From positions 2,852,001-2,916,000 of the forward strand of contig JANUWI010000002.1 of the NCBI GenBank assembly GCA_025504975.1: a stretch of DNA of 64,000 nucleotides. Direction: 5' to 3'. Of the stretch, positions 1-10,950 are shown in pieces. Every line of letters starts with the position of its first letter. The first letter of the stretch is position 1. The position numbers were made by a program, and so were the translations under genes. This DNA is from Plenodomus lindquistii (lineage: Eukaryota; Ascomycota; Dothideomycetes; Pleosporales; Leptosphaeriaceae). The notes under the pieces were generated by a model. It was not told the DNA's origin and did not search any database. It worked only from the letters and a program-made list of their open reading frames with translations.

Positions 1-438
1 CCTTGCAGACGCGTTCAGCGCTTCAATAGCCTGGCTGAGCCGACCAGCCAGGGAGTCGAGCTGCAGACACATTGCGTCCATCTGTAAGCAACGGGCTTCG
101 AATGAGGTGTTGTATCTAGGGTGATCTTTCAGCATCATCCACCATGATGGAGTCAAGGCCGAACAACGCACTGACGACTAGCGTACGCATTGTCGTTGCT
201 CTCAGCATATTCGCAAGAGTGGTCCCGCGAGCTACAGGTATGGCAAGGCTGTTGGCCATCGCACTTGATCTGAGACAAAGTATCAGCCGATTAATGCAAT
301 TTAGTGGACGACCTGTTAGTCTATCAAAGAAACTGGTCTTACCTTCTTGCGACGACATGCTGAGCAAGCTTTCGAGATGCGAGAGATTGTGTTATGAACG
401 ACTGCTGTATTTTCTGTAGGTCGGGGTACCGCGTTCAT
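1..438 (-). CDS. Zn(II)2Cys6 transcription factor, N-terminal part, cut by window edge
   Basis: Three exons can be read on the minus strand: 438-343, 269-172 and 115-1 (continuing off the window), with introns 270-342 and 116-171. Spliced together they give about 103 residues. The first two exons form a complete binuclear zinc cluster with spacing C-x2-C-x6-C-x5-C-x2-C-x6-C (ACSACRRKK joined to IKCDGQQPCHTC). The third exon (residues about 66-103) is rich in heptad-like leucine, methionine and alanine, fitting the linker and dimerisation coiled coil that usually follows. The intron inside the zinc cluster is common in this family. ATG at 438 is the first in-frame ATG. By family knowledge it is a nuclear DNA-binding regulator; its target is unknown. 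It lies just downstream of the aldolase gene on the same strand, so local regulation of that enzyme is possible but is inference. The activation region is outside the window. Confidence 0.85.
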
Positions 439-805
439 TGCCGTCGATTGAGATTTGAACAACAGCCAGTGAACGATGAACTCGGAACGTTGGAATGACA
501 CTGCATCAATCGGATGATACGATTACGACTCGAAAATTACGTATTGTGATGATTTTCGCGAGGTCAGGGAAAGCGACGACGTTCTTTTCTTACATGGAGA
601 GACAATGATCAAACGCTTAAGATGCAGGACCTGTCGATAAGGATGCGATCGATAACACTAGTGCTAAATTGTGACTAGCAAGACGCTAACGTTACCCGGT
701 CTCGGCTAATCCTCGCTGCCGCGGGTCGGTTAACGCGCAAATCATTACTGCTTCAGACCTTGTCAAGTTTTGGCTACAGGAATGGTTCGAATGGAGCAGT
801 TATTG
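439..805. other. Intergenic, 5' flank of the zinc-cluster gene
   Basis: About 370 bp between the start of the zinc-cluster gene and the end of the aldolase gene. It presumably carries the promoter of the former and the 3' end of the latter. No clear TATA box or coding potential was seen. Confidence 0.5.
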
Positions 806-1821
806 TCATCCATATCCGTGAACCTGAGATCCATTTACTGATCTATTCATGCCTCTGTCACCTTCACTGCACTTTTGAAGAGTCTTCAACTTTTCCATCT
901 CGCTCGTCATCCAAGCGGTTATCGCAACGATATCTGCTCCACAATTCACGAAATGAAAGCCTTGTCTGTACTTCTTCGCTGCTTCTTCTGCACCGAGTGC
1001 GAAGTGCCCCACGTATTTCCCCGCCGCAAGACCCGCCCGCAGGACACGAGCTGAGGCTTCTTGCACTTCGGGCACTGAGGCATGCTCGAAAGCAACATAT
1101 CCCATAGAGGCTGCGAGGTCGTTGGGGCCAATGAAGATCATGTCGATACCATCTACCGCTGCAATCTCCTCGGCATTCTCGACAGCTGTTCTGCTCTCAA
1201 TCTGTACGCACACCATCACGGTATCGTTGGCATTGAGCAAGTACTCCTTGCCTCCCTGATTGAACGCAGATGAAGCGAACATTGCACCAGCGCCTCGAGC
1301 GCCTTGCGGCCAGCGTGGCGATGGATACTTGCAGGCGCGAACTATAGCTTCTGCTTGTTCCTAAGTGATGAGCGATATCAGTTACTTGTTTCCTAGCTTC
1401 GTGGGCTTCACGTAAACTGACCTTCGTCTCGCACATTGGAACCATAATCGCATGAGCTCCGCAATCCAGAGCTCGCTTGATCATCCAGTGTTCTGATCCA
1501 GGTATTCGGACAATAGGCGAAACACCGGACGACGATATCGCACCGACCTGTAAATACATCTCATTGTCATCGATGTTGCCGTGCTCTGTGTCGATCAAAA
1601 CCCACTGCCCAACCTTGTCAATCTTAAGCACCATGAGATTTGGAATTCGGATAATGTACATCTTCACCTAATTGCGCCACGGTTCGGGCGAGAGAGTAAC
1701 CAGGAAACTCCAGCCATTGGCCTACGCTTGGCCCATCTCCTTTCTTTGCACGCTCAAGTGAGTCGCGTAGCCGAGTCTTGCGTGGATTTGAGGCGGTCGC
1801 AACGACCTCAGAAACCGTCAT
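806..1821 (-). CDS. HpcH/HpaI-type class II aldolase
   Basis: Three exons, 1821-1660, 1604-1422 and 1360-806, with introns 1605-1659 and 1361-1421, give 299 aa. The first splice restores the family stretch GED-WVLIDTEHGN and the second restores ETK-EQAEAIVRACKYPSPRWP. The protein has the (beta/alpha)8 aldolase features: the DTEHGN segment with the catalytic His, the metal-binding Glu in CVQIES and the Asp of FIGPNDLA. Length matches fungal 4-hydroxy-2-oxoheptanedioate/2,4-dihydroxyhept-2-ene-dioate aldolase-like enzymes. These cleave or form pyruvate-derived hydroxy-keto acids using a divalent metal; the true substrate cannot be told from sequence. No signal peptide is visible, so it is probably cytosolic. 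No break was seen. The adjacent downstream zinc-cluster gene could be its regulator. Confidence 0.9.
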
Positions 1822-2984
1822 TGTCGGGAGAAAGGAATGATCGATTGGCTCTATGCTCGCAAAACCACGATTTGACTATGGTATATAAGTGAAGAAGAGG
1901 ACAGTGTAAAACTTGCGGCGACACAACTTGCCAGGGATCTACATAGTATCACGTTGGTCGCTTCGAGCATCTCGGTCTCCTACAATCCCGGTCGGCAGAA
2001 GGACCTAGTTCTCTTATCTTATCGAATCTCCCGGAGCCCGGACCGTATCCACCTACTAGCTTAGCAGCTTTCTTGCAACTACTTTTGTATTAGCTCGCGG
2101 GTCTGGAGGCGAGCGCGGCCGCAGGGGAAGTTTTCCGGCTACCAACAGCCCGTCTACACACCAGACGACTCACGGGGCCCTCTCTAACATACGCCGCCTT
2201 TGGAATTGAGGTCATCTGCGGGCAAATTGGTTCCATGGAGCTACATGCATCCAGGTCATCTTGTACGAGCCTAGTAACGGGCCAGGCCTTGCGCTGGCAT
2301 ACCAGACATGTACAGCGGCCGAGGCTCAGAAGAGCGTGGGAACAATACTCAGGCTCTATGGACTGCCTGCATGGAGTGATCTGTTGTCCGCGGCCAGCGA
2401 CGTGGATTTCCTGTGGCCAATGGCGGTACCCGCACGATAGGTCGCCGCGAAGGTACAGTATACGGAAGAGACGCCAAGGACGGTCGCCCCGACATGAGCA
2501 CAAGTAGGAGAGCTCATACAAACGGCGGCAGGTTCGCTTCTTCCGACTGCTGCATTGCGTACCGGCGGCTACAAGAAGAAGAATCGCAATGTCTTGTTCG
2601 TCCGATCGAATTTGCAGGGTGCGACGCTACTGCAGTCATGTCCTTCACACCAAGATCCAACGGCTCCGACGACTACGTACATGCTTCTCGGCTGGGGCTC
2701 ACTGATGCCACACTGCCTACCATGACTAGGGCGACCACGAGCCTTTGCTGCACAGTACAGCGGACCCCGATCGGCGCTCCCCTTACGGCTCCTCATCAAC
2801 ACAGCCTTATCTCAACACATCCCAGGACAAGGCTGCGCACACCACACAGTTTTATTTGCTGACAATCAGTATTCCACTCCAAATTGTACCCCCGACCCTG
2901 ATATCTTTGCGACGTGAGCAGACCACCAAGAACCCGAGTCACCTCATCAAACTTGCCCAGTCCTCCGATCTTAAGTCTACAGAC

Positions 2985-3860
2985 TGGTGGCAACCGTGGC
3001 CCTGACATCAAAGTCCATATCACAGACTACACCAAGCACTCCACTCCCGCCTGGATGTAGCCTCAAACCCGACACCAAAAGCGACGCGCGCAGGCGAAGA
3101 AGACCCCCACGTTCTGTTCCTGAGTCTATTGTCCGCTTTGATGACACCCGCGGCCCCAACATCAACTGACTGCCTTGATAGCAACCTCAACTTCGACCTC
3201 AAAAGCGACATGTGCGGATGGAGATGAACCCCCGTCATTTCTTTAGACTCATCCAACCCTCCACTTTCATACCCATCGTCTGCCACAACCTAACATCAAG
3301 GCCCCTGCGATAAACTGCATCAAGCACACCACCCGCCACGATGGCAACAATAACCCACATATTTGGGTCCCTGCCATAGACTACGCCAAGTGATGTGTAC
3401 AGCCCGGGAAACATGGGGCTCTTCTAATGGCTCCTCGCCAACGTTTCTCGACCCCATTCAGTGCTCCCGTCTCCAGTCTACATCCCCGCGACTCCGACAT
3501 CAACGTCTTTGTCATGGCGTACATCACGCGATGTGTGCATATTGTGAACCACACCAATCAATGCTTCTCGAATGGGTGCTCGTTCGCGTCTCGCGACCCT
3601 CTCCAGCACTCTGCTCCCAAGTCTACCCCCCCCCCCCCCCCCGCGCCTTGATAGCAATTGTAGTTCTCCGAAAACAACATGCGCAAGCCAAGAAGAATCA
3701 CAATCAAGGCTCGACCAATTGCTTCTCGTCAGCCAGTGACCCGCGCTCCTACCTAGCACCCCGCCCCTAAGTCTTCCTCCCACTTGAATGGCAACCGGGA
3801 TCTCGACGTTCAGTTCCCTGCCAAGGACTACATCAAGCCCGCTGATCTCAACACTCGCGT
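2985..3860. repeat. Diverged minisatellite-like repeat region
   Basis: A loosely conserved segment recurs with irregular spacing. It resembles GGCAAC...CCTGACATCAA, then CCTGCCATAGACTACACCAAG. Copies are seen near 2990-3045, 3290-3335, 3340-3395, 3490-3530 and 3785-3840, and a second motif, CCTTGATAGCAA, occurs at about 3173 and 3647. Divergence is high, so the unit length is uncertain. It has no convincing coding potential. Confidence 0.4.
3626..3642 (+). repeat. C17 homopolymer
   Basis: A run of 17 consecutive C residues inside the diverged repeat region. Such tracts are unstable and error-prone in sequencing, so the exact length should be treated with caution. Confidence 0.9.
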
Positions 3861-5603
3861 CATTAGCAATGCAGGAAATTTTGCGTCAAGTTCCTTTTCT
3901 TTTACTTCTTGCCTTTCTATACGCAACGCCCAGGAATCGCATAGCGATTGGAGGATGAGACAATTCAGTGTTGTTGACGAGGTCCTCAGTTGATCCCTAC
4001 ACATGCATGTCATGCAAGACGCCGAACGCCCAGTACCCATTATCGCGAGTAATGTAATATGAGCAACCTTGATGGCATGCGTGGTCACTTCTACCGCTAG
4101 CTTCGATTCAGATCGCCGGTACTCCTTCATCCACGCGTGGTCTCTGGCAACTTCGATCCGAGCATGTGTACTCATCTGTCCATAGTCGGTTTTTGTGAGC
4201 TTCAAACAGGGGTACCTATACCCTGTCCCATGGGCGTGGCCAGTCCTTCGGCAGTCCCGCTTTACAGACATGGCGGCCAACACCACCAGTTTCGATCATA
4301 ATCATCAATAACGGCTGAATGGATGGACGTCAACATCAGGGCGTGGTAACCGTCCAGCTTATGGACCAATACCGGCTGGCCAAACGGGTTCTAGCCTGGA
4401 AAAGAAACAAGGTTGGAGGCATTACGGGAAATTGGTACGGACTACCCATAGCATCGCTTAGGTTGAGATCGTTAGCGGGGTAGAGATAGCGGCGTGCCCT
4501 TTTGTAGGTGTACTTTTTGCCCTGCAACTGTGAATACCCAAACTCCCGACTCTGAAGAACACTAAAGCCCCAACGCCCTCGAAACCAAAGCGGTTTCCTT
4601 CATACCTTTTCTTGCACGATCGTTCGGGGCTATCCAGATCTCTGTCTGTGGTTTCTGGCTTGGCAAGAGCATTGCTTGGGTCTTACTGACGCCCGGTGCT
4701 TCGCGCAACGCGGTCCCCAAGGTGGAGCCATAGCTGAATTGCATGAAGTTTGACTGGGTGCGCGCCAGGTCTGGATGGCAACTAGAGTACCCCGATTCTG
4801 GGTGACAATGAACAGGTGCCCTTTTGCCCGACCGTTGTCACTGAGAGCTCAATCCCAATCACGCTACTGAAGACAGGACGATCTAGACCTGTCGGAATTT
4901 GATGGTCTTTGGAATTCCTTGGGCGACATTGCTTTTGTTTCCGAAATCGAAACACCTTTGCTGAGCCTCAGCAGAAATGTCTCTCCACGCCGCCACGATA
5001 CGGCGCAAGATAACAAAACGCATTAAATGTCTTACTACAAAGCAGCCTTCATTCATCGTGCCGAGGTCTGTAACCTTGGCGATCAACATCGCGATTCGCA
5101 AGTAGACACCGGCGCACCATCATAGGGTCCGGCTACTTACGCAAACTCTATTTTCTCAAACAAAGCGCACAGCCTGCTGTTTTTTGACGCTGTTATTGGA
5201 CGACTTGTCTAGCACGCGGTTGGGGCGCGGATCCACTAGGCTGGTGCTGTTTCGGCATCTGCTACTACGGGTTAAGTTCATTTGACATGCCGACAGTGTC
5301 AGTTAGCCGGGTGTCGTTATTCGACCTCGCCACTGGAATGTGGATGACCTTGCAACCTTGAGACTAAGCCCATGACTTTTTGCGCTTGGTGTCTAGCGTC
5401 AAAAGCTAGCTACCTGGTATGGTACTGGTACTACCCTTTTCTCCTAGCTCTACGCTCGGCAAACTGGGCATCCTTGCTGGAAAATACTGTTTTATTGTTC
5501 GCGCAATTACCATTGAATGCGAAAGACGAAGTTTCCATCCCTTGGGACATTAACGAGTCTCGTGTAGTGGTAATACTGTATGGCTGTAAAGTTCATAGTT
5601 TTT

Positions 5604-5638
5604 GGCGAGGTCGATGGCGAGGTCGATGGCAAGGTCGA
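5604..5638 (+). repeat. 12-bp tandem repeat, about three copies
   Basis: GGCGAGGTCGAT occurs twice in tandem, followed by a third slightly changed copy, GGCAAGGTCGA. Confidence 0.85.
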
Positions 5639-6170
5639 ACAACAACTCCTGTCATGACTTATCTACCGCACGCTGTTCGGCCACTGAGCCAACCGGCACA
5701 CTGTGTTTTGGGAAATCATACAACGGCGTTGCACTAGTCAGGTCGGTACGCTCCCTGGGCTGATCCTGCAATTGATGTGCCGCGGCCCGTCGCCTCTGGG
5801 CCCTCGTGCATTGATACCTCCAAGAGCTCTCTTAGGCAAGGCTGCAGCGCGGTTCGAACAGAGTCAGGGGTTCATGCGCCGATGATGTAGTGGCGGGTAT
5901 CAGACATGCCGTCTTCTGTCATTACCTTTCCACGCGAGGCCACTCCTATTAGCCCATTGGACAGGTGTCGACCACCTTCCGACGGGTGGTACCTGTCGGC
6001 GATGAAGTGCTGCCACCGTAGTGTCTGCATTGGTTCATGTGATCGGTGGATTCCTATGGTAGTTAGCATAGTGGAGATTGATCAACAAGAAGAGTCGATC
6101 AGGAGCTTGATCGGCGACAGCTATGGTAGTCACCAAGTCCTATACCAATCCCGAACACTGTGGATGCGGG

Positions 6171-6178
6171 CATATAAG
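6171..6178 (+). promoter_or_regulatory. Possible TATA element of the CE5 esterase gene
   Basis: CATATAAG lies about 160 bp before the ATG of the secreted esterase and is followed by a CA-rich, purine-poor leader typical of strongly expressed fungal genes. Assigned by position and sequence only. Confidence 0.4.
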
Positions 6179-6334
6179 AATGGGCAAGAACACCTTTCCA
6201 CCGTCCACCAGCTCAACAGCCCATTCAAGAATCCACGATCACTCCTCCAAGACTTCACATTCGCTCAAGCACTCAACCAACAAACTACACGCACTCACAC
6301 AGCAGCCCGCACTCAGTTCACGCTCTCATCCATT

Positions 6335-7076
6335 ATGCATACCTCTTCGCTCCTCCCCTTCCTCCCTCTCCTCGCAAGCACTTTTGCCGCTCCAATCGAC
6401 GATGTCAAACGCGCCGTATCCACGTCCTGCCCCTCCTACACCATCATCAACACGCGCGGTACAGGCGAAGCCCAAGGCCCCTCCACGGGCTTCCGCACCA
6501 TGAACTCGCGCGTCACCGGGGCGCTCTCGGGCGGAAAAATCTACAACACCGTCTATGCAGCCGGCTTCTCGCAAAACAGCGCCGCCGGTACAACTGACAT
6601 TATCAACAAGATCACATCGACGCTGCGCTCGAACCCAAATGAATGTTTTATTCTCGAGGGCTACTCGCAGGGCGCTCAGGCTACTGTCAATGCACTCCCT
6701 AGACTGACGGGCGCAAATGCGGATGCCGTCAAAGGGGTGTTCTTGATTGGCAATCCGGCGCATAAATCTGGCTTGGAGTGTAATGTTGACAATAAGGGGG
6801 GTTCGACGACGAAGAACGTGAATGGAATCAGTGGGCGATATGGAACGGGGGTTCCGAGCAACTGGGTCGCGAAGACGCTGGATGTGTGCATTTATGTAAG
6901 CTCATTGTCATTCTTGCATTTTCTCTCTGGCATGTGCTGTGCTAATGGATCTCTAGGGCGATGGTGTGTGCGATACTACGCATGGCTCGGGAATCAACGG
7001 ACCGCATCTTCGCTACGGAGGGGACTCTGATACTCAGAACCTGGGCACCACGTTCCTGCAGAAGCAGTTGGCTTAG
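6335..7076 (+). CDS. Secreted CE5 cutinase / acetylxylan esterase-like protein
   Basis: Exons 6335-6895 and 6957-7076 with a 61-nt intron give 226 aa. Residues 1-18 form a signal peptide (MHTSSLLPFLPLLASTFA). The mature part has the alpha/beta hydrolase fold of carbohydrate esterase family 5: the nucleophile elbow GYSQG with Ser111, Asp189 in GDGVC at the start of exon 2, and His204 in GPHLRYGG. The intron sits just before the Asp, so splicing is needed for a complete triad. Cysteines in SCPSY, NECF, LECN, DVCIY and GVCD fit the usual disulfides. The family hydrolyses cutin or acetylated xylan outside the cell; RGTGEAQGPSTGF and the overall length fit cutinase-like CE5 members, but the substrate cannot be decided. 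An AATAAA-like signal follows near 7152. Confidence 0.93.
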
Positions 7077-8277
7077 GCACCCCGACTCTTTTGTGGTCGC
7101 CTCACTATATTTCGGTATTTGTTTGCTTTTGTGCCGATATACATATTCTGAAAATAAACGCTTTGAATTGGTGTCAGTAGCTTTCATTCCTTTTGGACAT
7201 TGGTGTGTACTCCCCGGCATATAAGTTGTAGGCACGCTCGTGCATCTTGAGGCAACGTATGATGGAAATAGTCATAAGAATCTGACTTGAATAGTAGCTA
7301 AGTCCAGGGTAATATAATTCGAGATGCCCAGCTAATCGCTTGTATCGTGGGATAGACCTCTCGGGGGTTGCAGTCGGGCCTCTGCCTTACAGAAAATGCG
7401 CAATCAACGTCTCACTGTGGCACATTGAGATAACAAGGCGGTCTGCGCGTGCAACTTGGACGGACGACAGAGGAATAGGGCTGCATGTATGCCCATGTCT
7501 TTGACGAGAGCTATATTGCAGAGGTAGCAAGGGTTTTCGCAATCAGCGAGTGTAGGAGAGACCAACATTCTACGCGTCGACGCGCGCTGGATGAAGCGCG
7601 GCGATCGTATGGGTGCTGTAATCTTTTCGCCATCGGCGTCGTAAACGTCAATGCAGGTCTCATGCAAGACATAAATTCGTCCTTGCGTTCTGGATTTCTT
7701 GCGCCGATGTGGTGTCTTGCTTCAGGCGCTGGTATGATGAAGAGACCTCTTTACCTATGTATCGAGTCATGGGTATTCAATGAATATATTTACTATATAT
7801 TACAGTATCCCTTCCACATACGACCATAGGACACTGAAAATAGAGCTTCCCGTTCGCTCAGCTGTACTCAAGCAGTGTACCGGCGGATTAGTAGTCAGGT
7901 GGGTGACCACTGGCGAATCCCCGCTGTTGTATGTTTTTTTTTCTCCGTTACATTGTTTGAAGTTCTGCTGCTGCGAGAAGATAATTGGAAAGAGGTCTCG
8001 CCAATGTTTTTTTTGCGCTGGTGTAGTTATGGATTTCGCATCATACAACTTGCTGCATGACCAGGACTGAGCTTACGTTTTTAGTACTGTAAACTATTAA
8101 CATCACAATAAAGGAAGAAAGATTCAAGTGTTACACAATGCTATTTAAGAATAAGTCTTGAGATGCAACAAATGACCACCACATTCAGCGTGCGACCAGC
8201 GCAACTTACAAAAAGACAGCTTACCTTAGGGCCAGAAGTTTGGCCACTCAAATTGAAGAGGCCGACGGATGATGTAT
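7077..8277. other. Intergenic, 1.2 kb, no gene recognised
   Basis: It contains the 3' end of the esterase gene (AAATAAA near 7151) and AT-rich sequence around 7780-8160. Open frames overlap in several phases and show no family signature. Confidence 0.55.
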
Positions 8278-9006
8278 CTAACCAGTAGCATGATACCCAC
8301 CAGACTGCCCAGCTGCCCGTGACCAACGGATGTGAGTAGGCTGCTTTTTAGGATCCACAGTCGGGGGAGCAGCGCTATTATCAGCAGGCCAATGTACCTG
8401 CTGGCGACTAGCGTTGGCAAGGCTTGCGGGATCCAATGCTGAATGCTCGCGCTGAGGAGCATGCTGGTTAACGCTGCCTAGAGTAGAGCGCTCACCACCA
8501 GTGGCGGTAGTGCCGTTTGTCGCAGCAGTACCAGGGCGTAAATTGCTAGCCAGCTCCACATCCTCGACCTTACGAGCATTCTTCCGGCGATGGCATTTAA
8601 GGAGAATGCACCCGATGATGCCGAAGAGAATGCAGCCTCCAAAGATGCCACCGACAATGATGGCAGCGAGGATGTAGTTGGTCTTGGTGAGTGCTTTATT
8701 TTCGGGCCACTTTGTGGGTGCGGATGAGGGCGCGGTGGTTGGAGCGGCGGAAGAAGTCCAAGCAGGTTGGGTCCATGAAGCGACTGGAGGCGCAGACCAC
8801 ATAGGAGCGGGCTCTGACCAGGCCGGGGCGGAGGGAGCTTCCCACTGCCGAGCCTGAAGAGTCGGATGAGCATCCGCGCCATGCATAGGAAGGACGGTGA
8901 CCGCGGATGGCACGAGGACGCGGACGATAGTAGGTTCGACCGAGGTGGACAAGCCTGCGACGGTAGACAACATAGCTAGCGCACCGAGAAGGCGGAAGGA
9001 AGCCAT
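8278..9006 (-). CDS. Single-pass membrane protein with signal peptide, uncharacterised
   Basis: The intronless frame gives 242 aa. ATG at 9006 was chosen because it starts a clean signal peptide (MASFRLLGALAMLSTVAGLS); a longer in-frame ATG at 9051 would bury it. Residues about 55-100 are rich in Pro, Trp, Ser and Ala, followed by a hydrophobic helix (YILAAIIVGGIFGGCILFGI) at about 110-135 and a basic stop-transfer stretch (KCHRRKNARK). The rest is a polar, probably cytosolic tail. The layout resembles small fungal type I membrane or SKG6-like wall-sensor proteins, but no family can be named. The last few residues could be altered by an unseen 3' intron. Confidence 0.7.
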   Translation of the reverse strand: MASFRLLGALAMLSTVAGLSTSVEPTIVRVLVPSAVTVLPMHGADAHPTLQARQWEAPSAPAWSEPAPMWSAPPVASWTQPAWTSSAAPTTAPSSAPTKWPENKALTKTNYILAAIIVGGIFGGCILFGIIGCILLKCHRRKNARKVEDVELASNLRPGTAATNGTTATGGERSTLGSVNQHAPQREHSALDPASLANASRQQVHWPADNSAAPPTVDPKKQPTHIRWSRAAGQSGGYHATG

Positions 9007-9447
9007 CTTGGTGAGTAAAGACTTCGTTTTGACAAACAGCGTGATATGCAATGTCCAAGTATCCGATCCTGCGGATTGAAAGTCGAGTTTGCAAGTGTGT
9101 TTGGCTTGTGAAGTGTTTGCTTTTGTGTTCCAAGTGGATTGTGAAGTGGGGTGAGGAATTAATGGGTTGAGTTGGTAGTTTCTATATATACTGTTTGAGT
9201 GAGCGGTGGTGGTAGCATTGTGAATTGATGGACGTAAAGAGTCGTGAGTGAACTATGATCAGTACTGCAAACACACTGCACATGGTAAGGATCAATGTTT
9301 GTTTATAAACGCACAATGCCCGTACAACAGTGCAACATGAGCAACTCGCTGGTCATACGGTCAGCGTAATCTGTGTACGTAAGCATGTCGCGCGACCAAG
9401 AGACAAAATGGCCACAATCGTCTTGCATCCATGTCCACATACGGATG

Positions 9448-10950
9448 TCATGCGCCTTGTCTTGCCCTTCGTTCTGCGGTACTACTGCTGGGCAAATGCA
9501 TCCCCAGATCGACAAGATCCACTTCGTCTCGATCGAAGATGCTACTTACTTGTTCCAACGTAAGCCCTTTTGTCTCGGGGACGTAAAAGAACACAAAGCC
9601 GATCACGAAGATGAGAACAGCTACATAGACAAGGTAATATCTCCACGCAATCCCATTCAAGGCGACTGGATTGACGAACTGGTTGAAACAAACGGCAACT
9701 GCTTGTGTCACCCAGAAGACACTTGTGCCCTTCGTTCGGAGATGGCTGGGCCATATCTCGTTGACATAGAGAATTGGTATTGGTGTCAAGCCGATAACGT
9801 ATCCACCAAGGAAGAGAAAGAGGAAGACGATTACTGCATACCCTGTCACCATCGATCTTCTCACAGAGTAGAGCGCGGAGCAAATGGTGATCATGACCAT
9901 AAATACAAGCATCGTGATAGTGGACGTAAGGAACATGCTTCGTCTACCGGCTCTCTCTGAACATAGTGCTGCGGCTATTGCCAAACACCAATTGTAAATT
10001 TGGAGCCCGCCGTTTATCCCTTGCTGGTGGGTGGCGCTAGTGATCCCGACAGTCTGTAAGACGGGTGCGAGATAGAAGCTGATGATGCCATTACCAACCC
10101 ATTGAGTAGCTACACCAATGACAACAGTGAGGACAAGACGTTTGCGGTTGCCTGGAGTCCTGCACAAATTGGACCATCCGTAGACGCGACCTTGTAGCTC
10201 CCTTTGCGTGGATATAATTATATTTGATAACTCAGAGGCGGCTAGCTGGTCGTCTTCGTGGCCATTTGCGTGATACTTGGCTAGGACTCTCTTAGCCTCT
10301 TCGTGCTGACCGTTTGTTACAAGCCATTGGGGAGATTCAGGACAGAATGTGATAAGACAGAGCTGGGCAATGGACCAAAAAAGTTGGACCGTAACCGGTA
10401 GCCTCCAGGACCAAGAGCTTTGCAAGCGCAAAGAGGCGTAAGACGTCCAGGCGGCCGTGATGGCTCCTATGAACCAACAGGTGTTGAAGAGCGCACCGGC
10501 GATCGCCTTTTGGCGTGGATGCACAAGCTCAACAAGTAAAGCAGATGACGATATTGTGTTGAAAATGGAGGCAAAGCCTATAAAGAATCGCGTTGCGATT
10601 AATGGCTCGAAGCCTTTGCAGAATATCTGGCTGATAAATCCGGCGATCATGCCAAAATTGCCAAACACGATTCCTGCGCGGCGACCGTACTTGTCGGACA
10701 GCCATGGAGCCGGAAAGAAAGCCGCAATGCAACCTAGAGACTGTGCAGCAGTAACCAGGCCAATGTGAATGTTCGAAAGCCCGTGAATGTCATTGTGCCA
10801 CCTTGGGTTCGCGATCAGGTTCGAGATGAGAGTACTGATGTATCCATTCTCTATGGCTCCGAGGTAACATGATAGTAGGAGGAAGTTCAGAGTTCGCATA
10901 CCCGGGTCTCGCCACCATTGCGGATGGGTGTTGTTGCTCAGATTCGCCAT
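9448..10950 (-). CDS. MFS sugar porter
   Basis: A single exon of 500 aa with about 12 hydrophobic helices. Family motifs: DKYGRR after helix 2 (residues about 86-91), PESPQWL closing the first half, RAGRRSMFL in the second half, and the terminal PETKG before LTLEQV. This matches fungal sugar/H+ symporters of the lactose permease/hexose transporter type in the plasma membrane. The order and number of motifs are complete and no break was seen. The substrate cannot be decided from sequence. It stands alone, with no catabolic enzyme beside it. The C-terminus ends in a polar tail with several Ser and Arg. Confidence 0.92.
   Translation of the reverse strand: MANLSNNTHPQWWRDPGMRTLNFLLLSCYLGAIENGYISTLISNLIANPRWHNDIHGLSNIHIGLVTAAQSLGCIAAFFPAPWLSDKYGRRAGIVFGNFGMIAGFISQIFCKGFEPLIATRFFIGFASIFNTISSSALLVELVHPRQKAIAGALFNTCWFIGAITAAWTSYASLRLQSSWSWRLPVTVQLFWSIAQLCLITFCPESPQWLVTNGQHEEAKRVLAKYHANGHEDDQLAASELSNIIISTQRELQGRVYGWSNLCRTPGNRKRLVLTVVIGVATQWVGNGIISFYLAPVLQTVGITSATHQQGINGGLQIYNWCLAIAAALCSERAGRRSMFLTSTITMLVFMVMITICSALYSVRRSMVTGYAVIVFLFLFLGGYVIGLTPIPILYVNEIWPSHLRTKGTSVFWVTQAVAVCFNQFVNPVALNGIAWRYYLVYVAVLIFVIGFVFFYVPETKGLTLEQVSSIFDRDEVDLVDLGMHLPSSSTAERRARQGA

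Larger units (their letters stand above)
1822..6334. other. Gene-poor region of 4.5 kb
   Basis: No reading frame here has a recognisable domain, splice-supported structure or signal peptide. The longest open stretches (2090-2521 minus, 2413-2862 plus, 3828-4286 minus, 5372-5737 plus) overlap one another and look like chance frames. The region contains a diverged minisatellite (about 2985-3860), a C17 tract (3626-3642) and a 12-bp tandem repeat (5604-5638). Confidence 0.55.

Noticed and set aside
2090..2862. Overlapping frames of 143 and 149 codons on opposite strands.
   Set aside because: Mutually overlapping, no domains, typical chance openings in GC-richer sequence.
3828..4286. Minus-strand frame of 152 codons as a gene.
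   Set aside because: No domain, no signal peptide, no splice-supported extension, and it lies partly on diverged repeats.
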